Counted from the stretch's first letter, positions 19,060 to 27,733 are shown. The stretch: 64,000 nt of DNA from Streptomyces sp. NBC_01304 (GCF_035975855.1 NZ_CP109055.1:8928001-8992000); one strand, 5' to 3'. Notes: generated by a model from the letters alone, not told the origin. Numbers and translations: made by a program.

Positions 19060-19276
19060 ACCCGTTGGCATTCCGCCTGGCCGTCGCAGCACCGGATGAC
19101 CTGGCCAGGATCTACCGGGCTCGTGCCGCGCGACGAGGTGATCGAGGGCGTGGCGGCGCCCGCGCGTGCTGGAAGGCTCCGGCCATTACGCCGTCATGGG
19201 CCGGGAGTTCGCCGCCGCACCGGCCGAGGTGGTGGCCGAGCGGATCGCTGCGGGGTCGGTGGACGAAAGACCGTGA
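19060..19276 (+). pseudogene. Decayed coding fragments before the ligase cluster
   Basis: Three short protein-like stretches occur in different frames: FRLAVAAPDDLARIYRA (from about 19065, GNAT-like), PRDEVIEGVAAPA (about 19126-19165) and VLEGSGHYAVMGREFAAAP ending in a stop at 19274-19276, which resembles the tail of an alpha/beta hydrolase. None has a start with a ribosome site. They look like frameshifted remnants at the left edge of an inserted cluster. The reading is tentative. Confidence 0.3.
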
Positions 19277-19309
19277 CGAATCTTTCAGCTGACGATGCGG
19301 AGCCACGAC

Positions 19310-20098
19310 ATGACCACTGGGACCAGCACCATGGGGACCGGCACGCCTGAGACCGGCGCGACTGGGACCGGGACAGTTGCGACTGGCGAAACTGGGACCG
19401 GCACAACTGGGACCGGCACAACTGGGGCCGGCACAGCGGAAATCTGGAATGCCGAGACGTTCGACGCGATGCGGCGCAACCTGATTCCGTCGTTCGACCT
19501 GATCTACGACAGCGCCGTGCACGCGGTCGTCGGCACCGTGCCCGCCCGAGCCCGCATTCTCGACCTGGGCGCCGGCACCGGACTGCTCGGCGGTGCGGTC
19601 CTGCGCCGCCTTCCCCAGGCCGAACTGACCCTCCTCGACCACTCGCCGGTGATGCTGGAGAAGGCACACCAGAGATTCGCCGGAAACGACCGGGTCACCT
19701 CGCTGGTCGCCGACCTGCTCGACCCGCTGCCCGAGGGCCCGTTCCACGCCGTGGTCTCCGGCCTGGCCATCCACCACCTCGAACACGTGGCGAAGCAGGA
19801 CCTGTTCCGGCGCATCCGCGAAGTCCTGGTGCCCGGCGGGATCTTCGTCAACGTCGAGCAGCTGGCCGGGCCGGACGACGCCGTCGAGGCGATCTACGAC
19901 CAGCTGCACGAGGCGCACGTCCTGCGGTCCGAGTGCCCCGCCCACGAATGGGCCGCGGGCCGGGAGCGGATGAAGCTCGACATCTGTGCCGACCTGGAGG
20001 CCCAGTTGGCGTGGCTGCGCCAGGCCGGATTCGCCCAGGTCGACTGTCTGGCCAAGGACTGGCGGTTCGGGACCTACGCGGCCTGGGCCGCCGCATGA
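19310..20098 (+). CDS. Class I SAM-dependent methyltransferase
   Basis: A 262-residue methyltransferase. The first about 45 residues are Thr/Gly-only repeats encoded by 15-bp units. A normal fold follows: SAM motif I ILDLGAGTGLLGG (about residues 82-94), LTLLDHSP (motif II acid) and FHAVVSGLAIHHL. ATG 19310 has GGAG seven bases upstream; ATG 19295 is an in-frame alternative. The stop overlaps the next ATG (ATGA), making it the first gene of a six-gene operon. It would methylate the cluster's precursor or product. Confidence 0.85.
   Translation: MTTGTSTMGTGTPETGATGTGTVATGETGTGTTGTGTTGAGTAEIWNAETFDAMRRNLIPSFDLIYDSAVHAVVGTVPARARILDLGAGTGLLGGAVLRRLPQAELTLLDHSPVMLEKAHQRFAGNDRVTSLVADLLDPLPEGPFHAVVSGLAIHHLEHVAKQDLFRRIREVLVPGGIFVNVEQLAGPDDAVEAIYDQLHEAHVLRSECPAHEWAAGRERMKLDICADLEAQLAWLRQAGFAQVDCLAKDWRFGTYAAWAAA
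19316..19435 (+). repeat. 15-bp coding repeats (TGT-rich N-terminus)
   Basis: ACTGGGACCGGCACA occurs twice exactly (19391-19405 and 19406-19420) and once with one change (19421-19435). Degenerate copies reach back to about 19316. It encodes the Thr/Gly tract at the methyltransferase N-terminus. Confidence 0.8.
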
Positions 20099-21633
20099 GC
20101 GCCGAACTGTACGACGGCGTACGGGAGATTGCGCGGCAGCGGTCCGAAGTGTGCGCGATCCAGGACGTGGACGGCACCCCGGTCGGCTACGGCGAGCTCA
20201 TCGTGCTCGCCGACCGGCTGGCCGGCGCGCTCGACGCCCGCGGGGTGCGCGCGGGGGACGCGGTGGCCTTCGCGCTGCCCAACAGCGCCTGCTACGTGGC
20301 GCTGATCCTCGCGGTCGCCCGGCTGCGCGCGCGGTACGTACCGTTGATGCGGGACTTCAGCGAGGAGGAGTCGGCCCGCGCGGTGCGCCAGGCCGAGCCG
20401 GTCCTGCTCGTCGCGGAACGCCCCCATCACGTACCGGAAGGGTCGCTTCCCGTGGTGGGCCTTGACGAGCTATGCCGCGCGGATGCCGGGCGGCGGCTCG
20501 CGCAGGGCGATGCGCCGGGGAGCATGACGGTCGACGCACCCGGCAGCGGCACGGCGGCCTCCGCCTCCTCCGCCTCGCAGGAGAGCGAACGCACTGCTGT
20601 CTTCCGGCTGTTGTGGACCTCCGGCTCCACCGGCTTCCCCAAGATGATGGCCTGGCGCCAGGACAAGTTCGTCACCGAACGGCGCCGCTGGCTCGCCGAC
20701 ACCGGCATGACCGCCGCCGACGTCTACTACTGCCGCCACCCCCTGGACGTCGCCCACGCCACGGACCTGCATGTCTTCGCCGCGCTGCTGAGCGGGGCAC
20801 GCCTGGTCCTCGCCGACCCCGAGGCGCCGCCCGCCGCACACCTGGCGCGGCTGGCCGCCGAGCGGGTCACCGTGATGAGCGCGCTGCCCGCGCACTACAC
20901 CCAGCTGATCGCGACCGCCCGCGCACACGGCCGGGTGGATCTCTCCGCGCTGCGCCGGCCGCTGTGCGGCGGCGCCTACCTCGGCCCCGCCACCGTGCGG
21001 GAGGCGGACGACGTCCTCGGGATCCGTATCCGCCAGATCTACGGATCCACCGAATTCGGCCTTGCCCTGGGCAACATGGCGGACGAGGTGCAGACCCGCC
21101 TCGCCATGACCGCGGTGCGCGAGGTCGGCGCACGCATCGAGCCGCTGACCGAACAGAGCTCGGAAACAGGCGAGTTGGTGCTGCGCTCCGACTGCACCAG
21201 CGAGGGCTATCCACACGTCCCGGGGGCACAGGCCCGCACGTTCCGCGACGGGGAGTTCTGGACCGGCGATGTCGCGGAGCGGCTGCCGGGCGGCGCGTTC
21301 CGGATACTCGGCCGGGTCGACGAGGCCCTCGCCGGCCCGAAGGGCCCGGTGTTGGCCCCGGCCGTGGACGCGGAGATCGCCGAGGCCTGCCCGGGGACGG
21401 AGGCGGCCACGCTGCCCGTCGAGCCCGGCGCCTACCTCAACCGCGTGGTGCTCGCCCTGTGCCCCGGACCGGAAGCCGATCCGGAGACGGTCCTCAAGGC
21501 GGCCCGGGACGTACTCGCCGAGCACGGACTGGACGCGACGATGCACCTGGTCGACGCGATACCGCACACCCCCGTGGGCAAGATCGACAAGCCGCAGTTG
21601 CGCGCGCGGTTCGCACTGGCGGGGGCCCGTTGA
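20095..21633 (+). CDS. ANL-superfamily acyl/aryl adenylate ligase
   Basis: A 512-residue AMP-forming ligase. The phosphate loop is LLWTSGSTGFPKMMAW (about residue 179), the motif IYGSTEFGLALG (about residue 315), WTGDVAERL the hinge-side Asp, and TPVGKIDKPQLR carries the C-terminal catalytic Lys. The Ala/Ser-rich stretch at about residues 140-165 is a linker. It is full-length with both sub-domains, so it can adenylate and transfer to CoA, to a carrier or to an amine. No carrier protein gene is nearby. Start ATG 20095 overlaps the methyltransferase stop. Confidence 0.88.
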   Translation: MSAELYDGVREIARQRSEVCAIQDVDGTPVGYGELIVLADRLAGALDARGVRAGDAVAFALPNSACYVALILAVARLRARYVPLMRDFSEEESARAVRQAEPVLLVAERPHHVPEGSLPVVGLDELCRADAGRRLAQGDAPGSMTVDAPGSGTAASASSASQESERTAVFRLLWTSGSTGFPKMMAWRQDKFVTERRRWLADTGMTAADVYYCRHPLDVAHATDLHVFAALLSGARLVLADPEAPPAAHLARLAAERVTVMSALPAHYTQLIATARAHGRVDLSALRRPLCGGAYLGPATVREADDVLGIRIRQIYGSTEFGLALGNMADEVQTRLAMTAVREVGARIEPLTEQSSETGELVLRSDCTSEGYPHVPGAQARTFRDGEFWTGDVAERLPGGAFRILGRVDEALAGPKGPVLAPAVDAEIAEACPGTEAATLPVEPGAYLNRVVLALCPGPEADPETVLKAARDVLAEHGLDATMHLVDAIPHTPVGKIDKPQLRARFALAGAR

Positions 21634-22526
21634 TGCACTACGAACGCCACGGCGAGGGGCCCGCCGTACTGATGATTCCGGGCCTCGGGGCCACCGCTGC
21701 CTTCTTCGACCGGGCGGTCGCCGACCTGAGCCGTGACCACACCGTCGTCACCGTGGACCTGCCCGGCCACGGCCGCACCCCGCGCGGCAGGGGAGAGCCC
21801 ACCCTGCAGAGCGCCGCCGTACAGCTGCGCGGGGTGATTCATGGCCTCGGCCTCGATCAACTCACACTGGTGGGCTGGTCGTTGGGGGCCACCCTCGCCT
21901 GGACCTACCTGGAGCGGTTCGGCGCGGACGGGGTCCGGCGCCTGGTCTCCGTCGACCAGTCGCCCCGGCTGATCGACGAAGACGGGTGGGAGTACGCGGC
22001 TTTCGGTTCCCTGGACCGCAAGGGCGGCCAGGACCTGGTGGCCTCGGCCATCCAGGATCCCGCCGGATTCCTGACGAACCTGATCCACGGCTCCTTCGCC
22101 ACCGGCAGTGAGCCCGCCCCCGGACTCGTCGCCGAACTCCTCGCCCACAGCGCCTCCTGCGACCCGGCGGCACTGCGCAGTCTGCTCGCGGACGCGCTCG
22201 CCCAGGACTGGCGGGAGCGGGTCGGGGCGCTCACCCTGCCGACCCTGCTCGTGCACGGCGGCCGGAGCGCGGTCTACCCGCCCGAGGTCGGCGCCTGGCT
22301 GGCCGAGGCGTTCCCGGTGGCCCGCCTCGAAGTCATCGAGACGGCGGGGCACCTCTGCTTCCTCGAGGAACCCGAGCGGTTCGCCACCGCCATCCGGACA
22401 TTCGAAGCAAGCCCCGCAAGCCAGTTGAGCCACGAAGACCGCGCGAACCACACGAACCACGCGAGTCATGCGAGCCACCCGAGCCACCCGAGCCACCCGA
22501 ACCACACGGACGGAAGCGGAAGGTGA
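21633..22526 (+). CDS. Alpha/beta hydrolase with His-rich tail
   Basis: A 297-residue alpha/beta hydrolase. The nucleophile elbow is GWSLGA, the oxyanion region MIPGLGA, and the late His lies in TAGHLCFLEEP. At the usual acid position after strand 7 the sequence is VHGGRSAVYPPE, with Ser where Asp is expected; the Asp of VSVDQSP after strand 6 may serve instead. The last about 25 residues are repeats of N/S-H-A/P, giving a His-rich tail encoded by 9-bp units. Start ATG 21633 overlaps the ligase stop (TGATG). In the cluster it may act as thioesterase, amidase, acyltransferase or cyclase. Confidence 0.85.
   Translation: MHYERHGEGPAVLMIPGLGATAAFFDRAVADLSRDHTVVTVDLPGHGRTPRGRGEPTLQSAAVQLRGVIHGLGLDQLTLVGWSLGATLAWTYLERFGADGVRRLVSVDQSPRLIDEDGWEYAAFGSLDRKGGQDLVASAIQDPAGFLTNLIHGSFATGSEPAPGLVAELLAHSASCDPAALRSLLADALAQDWRERVGALTLPTLLVHGGRSAVYPPEVGAWLAEAFPVARLEVIETAGHLCFLEEPERFATAIRTFEASPASQLSHEDRANHTNHASHASHPSHPSHPNHTDGSGR
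22442..22507 (+). repeat. 9-bp coding repeats (His-rich tail)
   Basis: Units of the type CGAGCCACC recur through 22442-22507 and encode alternating His with Asn/Ser/Ala/Pro at the C-terminus of the alpha/beta hydrolase. This is the second coding microsatellite in the cluster. Confidence 0.7.
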
Positions 22527-22534
22527 AAGCGGCC

Positions 22535-23536
22535 ATGACCGACCCCGCCGGGCACCAGGCCAAGCGGCTGTGCTGGATCTACCCCGACCGCGGCACGCTG
22601 CGCCAGCGGACCGCCGAGGACAACGCCGTCTGGACGAAGTACACCGGGATCGCCGCCGACGTCGGCCTGCGCATGTCGCTCCACAAGGCCGAGGCGATCA
22701 CCGTCGAGGCGATCGGGGACGGGGAGCCGAGGATCTTCCTCGACGGCGAGCGGATCACGCCCGAGGACACCATCCTCGTCACCTCCCTGTGGTCGCTGCC
22801 GCACCAGGTCCAGGAGGTCTGCAACCAGCTCTTCGCCTACTCCATCCTGGAACAGGCCGGGTTCTACCTGCCGATCCACCCCAAGTACTCGTACATCACC
22901 ACCGACAAGATGGCGACGATGCTGTACCTGCGGGACTGCCCGGTACCCCGGGTGCCGACCGTGCGGATAGGCGCCGGCCGGGACGCCCCGAGCGGCCACT
23001 GGGCGCCGGCCGTGGCGAACCTGGAGTTCCCGCTCCTGGTGAAGCCCGCCTACTGGGGCATGGGCACGGGCGTCTGCCTTGCGCACAGCATGCACGAGCT
23101 GCGCGGGCTCATCGGCCTCGCCGGCGGCGCCGACACCGCGCTTGCCGTCCAGCCCTATCTCGGCGAGGGCGTCGACGACTTCCGGGTGTACGTCATCGAC
23201 GGCAAGCCGCACACGGTGCTGCGCCGCATCCCCCAGGGCGCCGCGCTCACCGCGAACACGGCCAACGGCGGCACCTTCGACTACGTGCCCGTGCCGCCCG
23301 AACTGACCGACGCCCTCGCCTACCTCGCGAAGCAGCTGCCCATGCCCTACTTCGCGGCCGACTTCCTGTGGGACGGAACGCAGTTCTGGCTGTCCGAGGT
23401 GGAGCCCGACGGCGCGGTCGGCTACGCCCCGGACGAGGAGGTCGCCAAGATCCAACGCCGGGTGATCGAGGACCGGTTCCGGGCGTACGTCGCCGCGCAC
23501 GCCCGGTGGGTCGAGCAGCGGGAAAGCGCCGCCTGA
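22535..23536 (+). CDS. RimK-like ATP-grasp ligase
   Basis: A 333-residue ATP-grasp enzyme that forms amide bonds through an acyl-phosphate. The substrate-side N-terminal domain (to about residue 115) is followed by the ATP-grasp core: ITTDKMATMLYL, FPLLVKPAYWGMGTGV (ATP-binding Lys and glycine loop, about residue 170), AVQPYLGEG and the metal-binding LSEVEPDGAVG (about residue 290). ATG 22535 follows AGGTGA at good spacing; the overlapping GTG 22523 (GTGA with the hydrolase stop) is an alternative. It is the cluster's candidate peptide/amide ligase. Confidence 0.85.
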   Translation: MTDPAGHQAKRLCWIYPDRGTLRQRTAEDNAVWTKYTGIAADVGLRMSLHKAEAITVEAIGDGEPRIFLDGERITPEDTILVTSLWSLPHQVQEVCNQLFAYSILEQAGFYLPIHPKYSYITTDKMATMLYLRDCPVPRVPTVRIGAGRDAPSGHWAPAVANLEFPLLVKPAYWGMGTGVCLAHSMHELRGLIGLAGGADTALAVQPYLGEGVDDFRVYVIDGKPHTVLRRIPQGAALTANTANGGTFDYVPVPPELTDALAYLAKQLPMPYFAADFLWDGTQFWLSEVEPDGAVGYAPDEEVAKIQRRVIEDRFRAYVAAHARWVEQRESAA

Positions 23537-24708
23537 TGGGCGCGGTCGCAGCCAGGATCGGGCAGTTGGCCTGGGCGGACGTCCTCGCCCAGGCGCAGGG
23601 TCTGCAGCACCGGGGCGGTGCGCCGGTGCCGCCGGGTGCCGCCCGGCTCGAGGACCTGCCGGTGACCGGCCCCGCCGAGATCCTGGCCGTCACGCGCGCC
23701 GCGGCAAGGGGCAAGGGCGCCGCACTGATGTCCAGCGGGGGCACCACGGGCCGGCCGAAGCTCACCTATGTGCCGTACGGCCAGGCGGTCGGACGACTGC
23801 TGACCGAGTGGCGGCCGCTCACCCCCGACCACGTACTGCTCAACCTCTTCAACCCCGGCCGGATGTGGGCCTCCCACTACTACATGCAGACGCTGAGCGA
23901 GCGCAGCGACTGCACGGTGATGCCGTCCGGGCCCTTCGCCCCCGAGGACGTGGGGCGCTGGCTGCCGATGTTCGAGGAGGTCGGCCTGAACGCCCTGGCC
24001 GGCACCCCGACCGCCCTCGCGGACTTCGCCGAGGGCGTGCTGCGGGCAGGGGCGAGCCTCCCGGTCGACGTGGTGATCTGGATGGCCGAGCCCTGGACCG
24101 ACGCCAAGCACCACACCATGCTCAAGGCCTTTCCCGATGCCGGGTACTGGGGCAACTACGGCTCGGTGGAGACGTACGTCATGGCCACCGCGACACCGGA
24201 GTGCGACTTCGAAGTGCTCCATCTGATGCCCGATCAGGTCCTTGAACTGGAGGACAAGGGCGCCCTGTTGACCAGACGCGGCGACGGCTGGACCGTGCCC
24301 GCGGTCCGCTACCGGCTCGGCGACCGGATCGGCCCCGCCGCCTGCCGCTGCGGGCGCCCCGACGCGCTGCGGGTGCTCGGCCGGGCGGACGACTCGGTCA
24401 GCCTGCGCAGCGCGCTGTTCAGCGTCGGCGAAGTGCTCGCCCACGCCCGGGAGTTGGCGGGTGTCGAGGAGGCCCAGCTGGTGCTGACCCGGAGCAATGA
24501 CTCCCTGCGGTCGGCGTCCGCGCTGACTCTGCAGTACGCGGGTGACGCGGACCCCGATGCGGTGCGGGCCCACCTCACCGCGGGGTTCATCCACCTCGCC
24601 GCGGTCGACAGCCGCTATCCCGGAGCGATCGGAGCACGCCGCGTGGGACAGGTGGACAGAGTGGACCGCACGAACAAGGTCCCCCCGACGGTGTGGAGAG
24701 ACGAGTGA
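23536..24708 (+). CDS. PaaK/CapK-like adenylate-forming enzyme
   Basis: A 390-residue protein with the phenylacetate-CoA-ligase type of ANL fold. The phosphate loop is MSSGGTTGRPKLTYV (about residues 64-78), followed by GNYGSVETYVMA as the A5-type motif and RYRLGDRIG as the A7-type motif. The C-terminal sub-domain is present in short form (RVLGRADDSV onward). Relatives activate aryl acids or coenzyme F420. It overlaps the ATP-grasp stop by TGATG. With the first ANL ligase it gives the cluster two acid-activating enzymes and no visible carrier. Confidence 0.85.
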   Translation: MGAVAARIGQLAWADVLAQAQGLQHRGGAPVPPGAARLEDLPVTGPAEILAVTRAAARGKGAALMSSGGTTGRPKLTYVPYGQAVGRLLTEWRPLTPDHVLLNLFNPGRMWASHYYMQTLSERSDCTVMPSGPFAPEDVGRWLPMFEEVGLNALAGTPTALADFAEGVLRAGASLPVDVVIWMAEPWTDAKHHTMLKAFPDAGYWGNYGSVETYVMATATPECDFEVLHLMPDQVLELEDKGALLTRRGDGWTVPAVRYRLGDRIGPAACRCGRPDALRVLGRADDSVSLRSALFSVGEVLAHARELAGVEEAQLVLTRSNDSLRSASALTLQYAGDADPDAVRAHLTAGFIHLAAVDSRYPGAIGARRVGQVDRVDRTNKVPPTVWRDE

Positions 24709-26225
24709 GCTCCGCGACGGGTCCGCACGGCCCCCCGACAGCTCCGCAAGGTCCCACGGCGACCTCGCAAGGCCCCCCGGCGCCCGGCGGATGGCGCGGC
24801 AACCCCTGGGTCAGCCTGGTGGTCCTCGCGCTGGGGTTCTTCCTGACGATGCTCGACATCTCCATCGTCAACATCGCCGTCCCGGACATCGTCGAGGACT
24901 TCGACGCGCCGCTGTCCGATGTGCTCTGGGCGGTCAACTCCTACGTCCTGGTGGTCGCGGTGGTGCTGATCGCCGCGGGACGGCTGGGCGATCTGTACGG
25001 GCCCCGGCGGCTCTTCACCGCGGGGATCGCCGTGTTCACCGTGTTCAGCCTGGCCTGCGGCCTGGCGGGCAACCCGGCCGAGCTGATCGCCGCCCGGGCC
25101 CTGCAGGGTCTGGGCGCGGGGCTGTTGCTGCCCCAGACCATGGCCATGATCGTGGTGATCTTCCCGGCCGAACGGCGCGGTGCCGCGATGGGCATATGGG
25201 GTGCGGTCGGCGGCATCGCCGCCGTCGCCGGACCTTCGCTCGGCGGTCTCCTCGTGACGGCCCGGGGCTGGCAGTGGATCTTCATGGTGAACGTACCCGT
25301 GGGTCTCGCCGCGCTCGTCCTGACCCAGCTGGCCGTGCCCGATCCCCGCAACAGCCGACGGCACCGCCTCGACGTCGGAGGCATCGCCCTCGCCTTCGGC
25401 GGGCTGTTCTGCCTGACCTTCGCGCTGATGGAGGGGCAGCGCTTCGACTGGGCGCCCTGGATCATCGCCCTGCTGATGCTGTCCGCGGGGATCGCGTACT
25501 GGTTCCTGCGGCACGAGCGCCGGCGGCAGGACCAGGAGCCCCTGGTGCCGTTCGCACTGTTCCGCGACCGCGACTACACGGCCATGAACGTGGTCGCTGC
25601 CTCGGTCTCGCTCGGCGTCATCGCGCTGATGCTGCTGCTGACCATGTTCTTCCAGTCCGTCCTGGGCTTCTCGGCGCTGGAGGCGGGCCTCGCCCTCGCC
25701 CCGGCCGCGGTGATCTCCACCGTCCTCGCCCCGTTCTCCGGGCGGTTCTCGGACCGCTTCGACGGCAAGCACATCCTGCTCGCCGGCTTCGGCCTCACCG
25801 CCGCGGGGATGGCCCTGGCCCTTCCGGTGATGGACACGGGCGCCGACTGGTGGGCCTTCGTGCCGCCGCTCGTCGTGATCGGATGCGGCAACGGACTGCT
25901 CATCTCCCCGATGGCTACGGTGGCGATGCGCGGGGTGCGACCCCAACTGGCGGGCGCGGCCTCCGGAGTGCTGAGCACCGTCCGACAGTTGGGGGCCGTC
26001 CTCGGGGTCGCCGTGGTCGGCCTGTTCCTGCAGAGCAGGCTCCCGGACCCGGCCGACACCGGTGCCGCACTGGCCGGGCACGCGGATTCCGTCCGGGCCG
26101 GGATGGCCATCCCGCTCACCGCAGTGGTGATCGGCGCGATCGCCTGCCTGCCCACCCGCCGGACGCGCACGGCGGGCACGGCCAAGCCCGTGGCGGCACC
26201 GGCCGCCACGGGCGAAAAGGCTTGA
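24705..26225 (+). CDS. DHA2-family MFS exporter of the ligase cluster
   Basis: A 506-residue transporter with about 14 hydrophobic helices. A Pro/Gly/Ala-rich N-terminus of about 30 residues precedes helix 1 (FFLTMLDISIVNIAVPDI, typical DHA2). GRLGDLYGPRRLF is the loop 2-3 motif. GTG 24705 overlaps the previous stop (GTGA) with GGAG six bases before it. As last gene of the operon it is the probable exporter of, and self-protection against, the cluster product. Confidence 0.88.
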   Translation: MSSATGPHGPPTAPQGPTATSQGPPAPGGWRGNPWVSLVVLALGFFLTMLDISIVNIAVPDIVEDFDAPLSDVLWAVNSYVLVVAVVLIAAGRLGDLYGPRRLFTAGIAVFTVFSLACGLAGNPAELIAARALQGLGAGLLLPQTMAMIVVIFPAERRGAAMGIWGAVGGIAAVAGPSLGGLLVTARGWQWIFMVNVPVGLAALVLTQLAVPDPRNSRRHRLDVGGIALAFGGLFCLTFALMEGQRFDWAPWIIALLMLSAGIAYWFLRHERRRQDQEPLVPFALFRDRDYTAMNVVAASVSLGVIALMLLLTMFFQSVLGFSALEAGLALAPAAVISTVLAPFSGRFSDRFDGKHILLAGFGLTAAGMALALPVMDTGADWWAFVPPLVVIGCGNGLLISPMATVAMRGVRPQLAGAASGVLSTVRQLGAVLGVAVVGLFLQSRLPDPADTGAALAGHADSVRAGMAIPLTAVVIGAIACLPTRRTRTAGTAKPVAAPAATGEKA

Positions 26226-26307
26226 CCCGCGGTCGTACGTTGCTGAAAGGGCCGCCCTGGTCAAGGCCGGGCCGGGGCCCTTCTGCCGGAGGTCTGCCAG
26301 AAGGGCC

Positions 26308-26522
26308 CTAGGGCCTGTCTTCAAACTCCCGTCGTCGCCCGAAGGGCGGCCTTGCGGCGTCTGGTGCGTGCTCTCGGCGTGCCGGGTGGAAGGCCCCGTC
26401 GACGGACCGGACGTACTTGGGCTTTCGCCCGGTGCGGCGAGAGGGGGTCCCCCCTGCTCGAAGAGCTTGGGGGAGCGTGCCAGGCGTCGCGAGGCAGACG
26501 GGAGTTTGAAGACAGGCCCTAG
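26308..26522. mobile_element. MITE-like element with CTAG target duplications
   Basis: The 207-bp body (26312-26518) has terminal inverted repeats: GGCCTGTCTTCAAACTCC at the left is exactly matched, inverted, at the right end (arms extend 22 bp, to GTC/GAC). CTAG flanks it on both sides (26308-26311 and 26519-26522), as expected of an IS5-type target duplication. No open frame for a transposase fits. The right CTAG supplies the stop of the leftward MFS gene. Confidence 0.75.
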
Positions 26523-27733
26523 GGCTGCGCCGGGGCCCCCGCCTGGCCGGCCGGTGCCTTCTCGTTCGGCCGGGTGCCTCCCGCCGTACGCAGCACCCCC
26601 GCGCACAGCAGCAGTCCGAAGGCCAGCGCGGTCACCAGGCCGAACGAGACCACGAGCGAGGTGGCGTCCGCGATCCCGCCGATCGCCGAGGGTGCGATGA
26701 GCCCCGAGGTGTACGTGATCGTCGCGACGCCCGCGATGGCCTGACTGGGATTGGGCCCACTGCGCCCCGCCGCCGCGAAGGCCAGCGGCACCACCACCGC
26801 GATGCCGAGCCCGACCAGGCCGAACCCCGCCATCGCGACCACCGGATGCCCGGCGAACACGACAAGCAGCCCGCCCGCCGTGGCCAGGCCCCCGCCCACC
26901 CGCACGGTCCGCACCGACCCGAACCGGTCGACCACCTTGTCCCCGGCGAGCCGCGCCACCGCCATGGTCAGCGCGAACGCCGTGGTGGAGGCGGCCGCGA
27001 CGCCCGGCGAGGTGTCGAGGATGTCCCGCAGATACACGGCCGACCAGTCCAGGCTCGCCCCCTCGGCGAACACCGCACAGAACCCCACCATGCCGATGAC
27101 CAGGGCCGACTTGGGCGGCAGCGCGAAGCGCGGCGGGGGTTCGGCCTCCGGTTCGCTGTGGATGTCCAGGACGCCCCGGCAGGCGAGCAGGCCGAGCACC
27201 GTGAGGACGGCCGAGGCCAGGAGGTGGTGCAGCCGGGCATCGGAGCCCAGGTGCGCGGCGAGCGTGCCGCCCGCCGAGCCGATCAGGGCGCCCACGCTCC
27301 ACATGCCGTGCAGGCCGGACATGATCGAGCGGCCGAGCCGGTTCTCGACCTCGACCCCGATCGCGTTCATGACGACGTCGGAGGGGCCCGCGGTCGCCCC
27401 GTACACGAAGAGCACCGCGCACAGCGTGAGGAGATTGGGGGCCAGCGAGGGCAGCGTGAGCGCCAGCGTCCACAGGGCGAGCAGGCCGCGCAGGGCGCCG
27501 CGCGACCCGAAGCGATGGCTGATCGCGCTCGCGAGCGGCATCGCGACCGAGGCGCCGATCGCCGGGAACGCCAGGGCGAGGCCGAGCTGGCCCGCGCTCA
27601 CCCCCGCGTGGTCCTGGATCCAGGGCACCCGGGTCGCGAAGGATCCGGTCACGGACCCGTGCACACAGAAGACGGCGGCGACGGCAATCCGCGCACGCCT
27701 CAACTCCCGTGTCCTGCCTATGACTTCACCCAC
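26519..27733 (-). CDS. MFS transporter (FucP/YbjJ-like)
   Basis: A 404-residue, roughly 12-helix major facilitator. It begins MGEVIGRTRELRRARIAVA and has motifs ATRVPWIQDHAGVSAGQLG and SGLHGMWSVGALIG found in the YbjJ-type family. GTG 27733 follows GGGGAGGG. It is divergent from a ROK regulator with an inverted repeat between them. The TAG stop lies within the CTAG duplication of the MITE-like element, so the C-terminus could have been altered by the insertion. The substrate is probably a sugar or sugar-like compound, inferred from the ROK neighbour. Confidence 0.85.
   Translation of the reverse strand: MGEVIGRTRELRRARIAVAAVFCVHGSVTGSFATRVPWIQDHAGVSAGQLGLALAFPAIGASVAMPLASAISHRFGSRGALRGLLALWTLALTLPSLAPNLLTLCAVLFVYGATAGPSDVVMNAIGVEVENRLGRSIMSGLHGMWSVGALIGSAGGTLAAHLGSDARLHHLLASAVLTVLGLLACRGVLDIHSEPEAEPPPRFALPPKSALVIGMVGFCAVFAEGASLDWSAVYLRDILDTSPGVAAASTTAFALTMAVARLAGDKVVDRFGSVRTVRVGGGLATAGGLLVVFAGHPVVAMAGFGLVGLGIAVVVPLAFAAAGRSGPNPSQAIAGVATITYTSGLIAPSAIGGIADATSLVVSFGLVTALAFGLLLCAGVLRTAGGTRPNEKAPAGQAGAPAQP

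Noticed and set aside
24615..27473. A 952-codon leftward frame across the MFS gene, the MITE-like element and the next MFS
   Set aside because: It spans three unrelated features on both strands, has no domain content and is Gly/Arg-rich. It is an antisense artefact.
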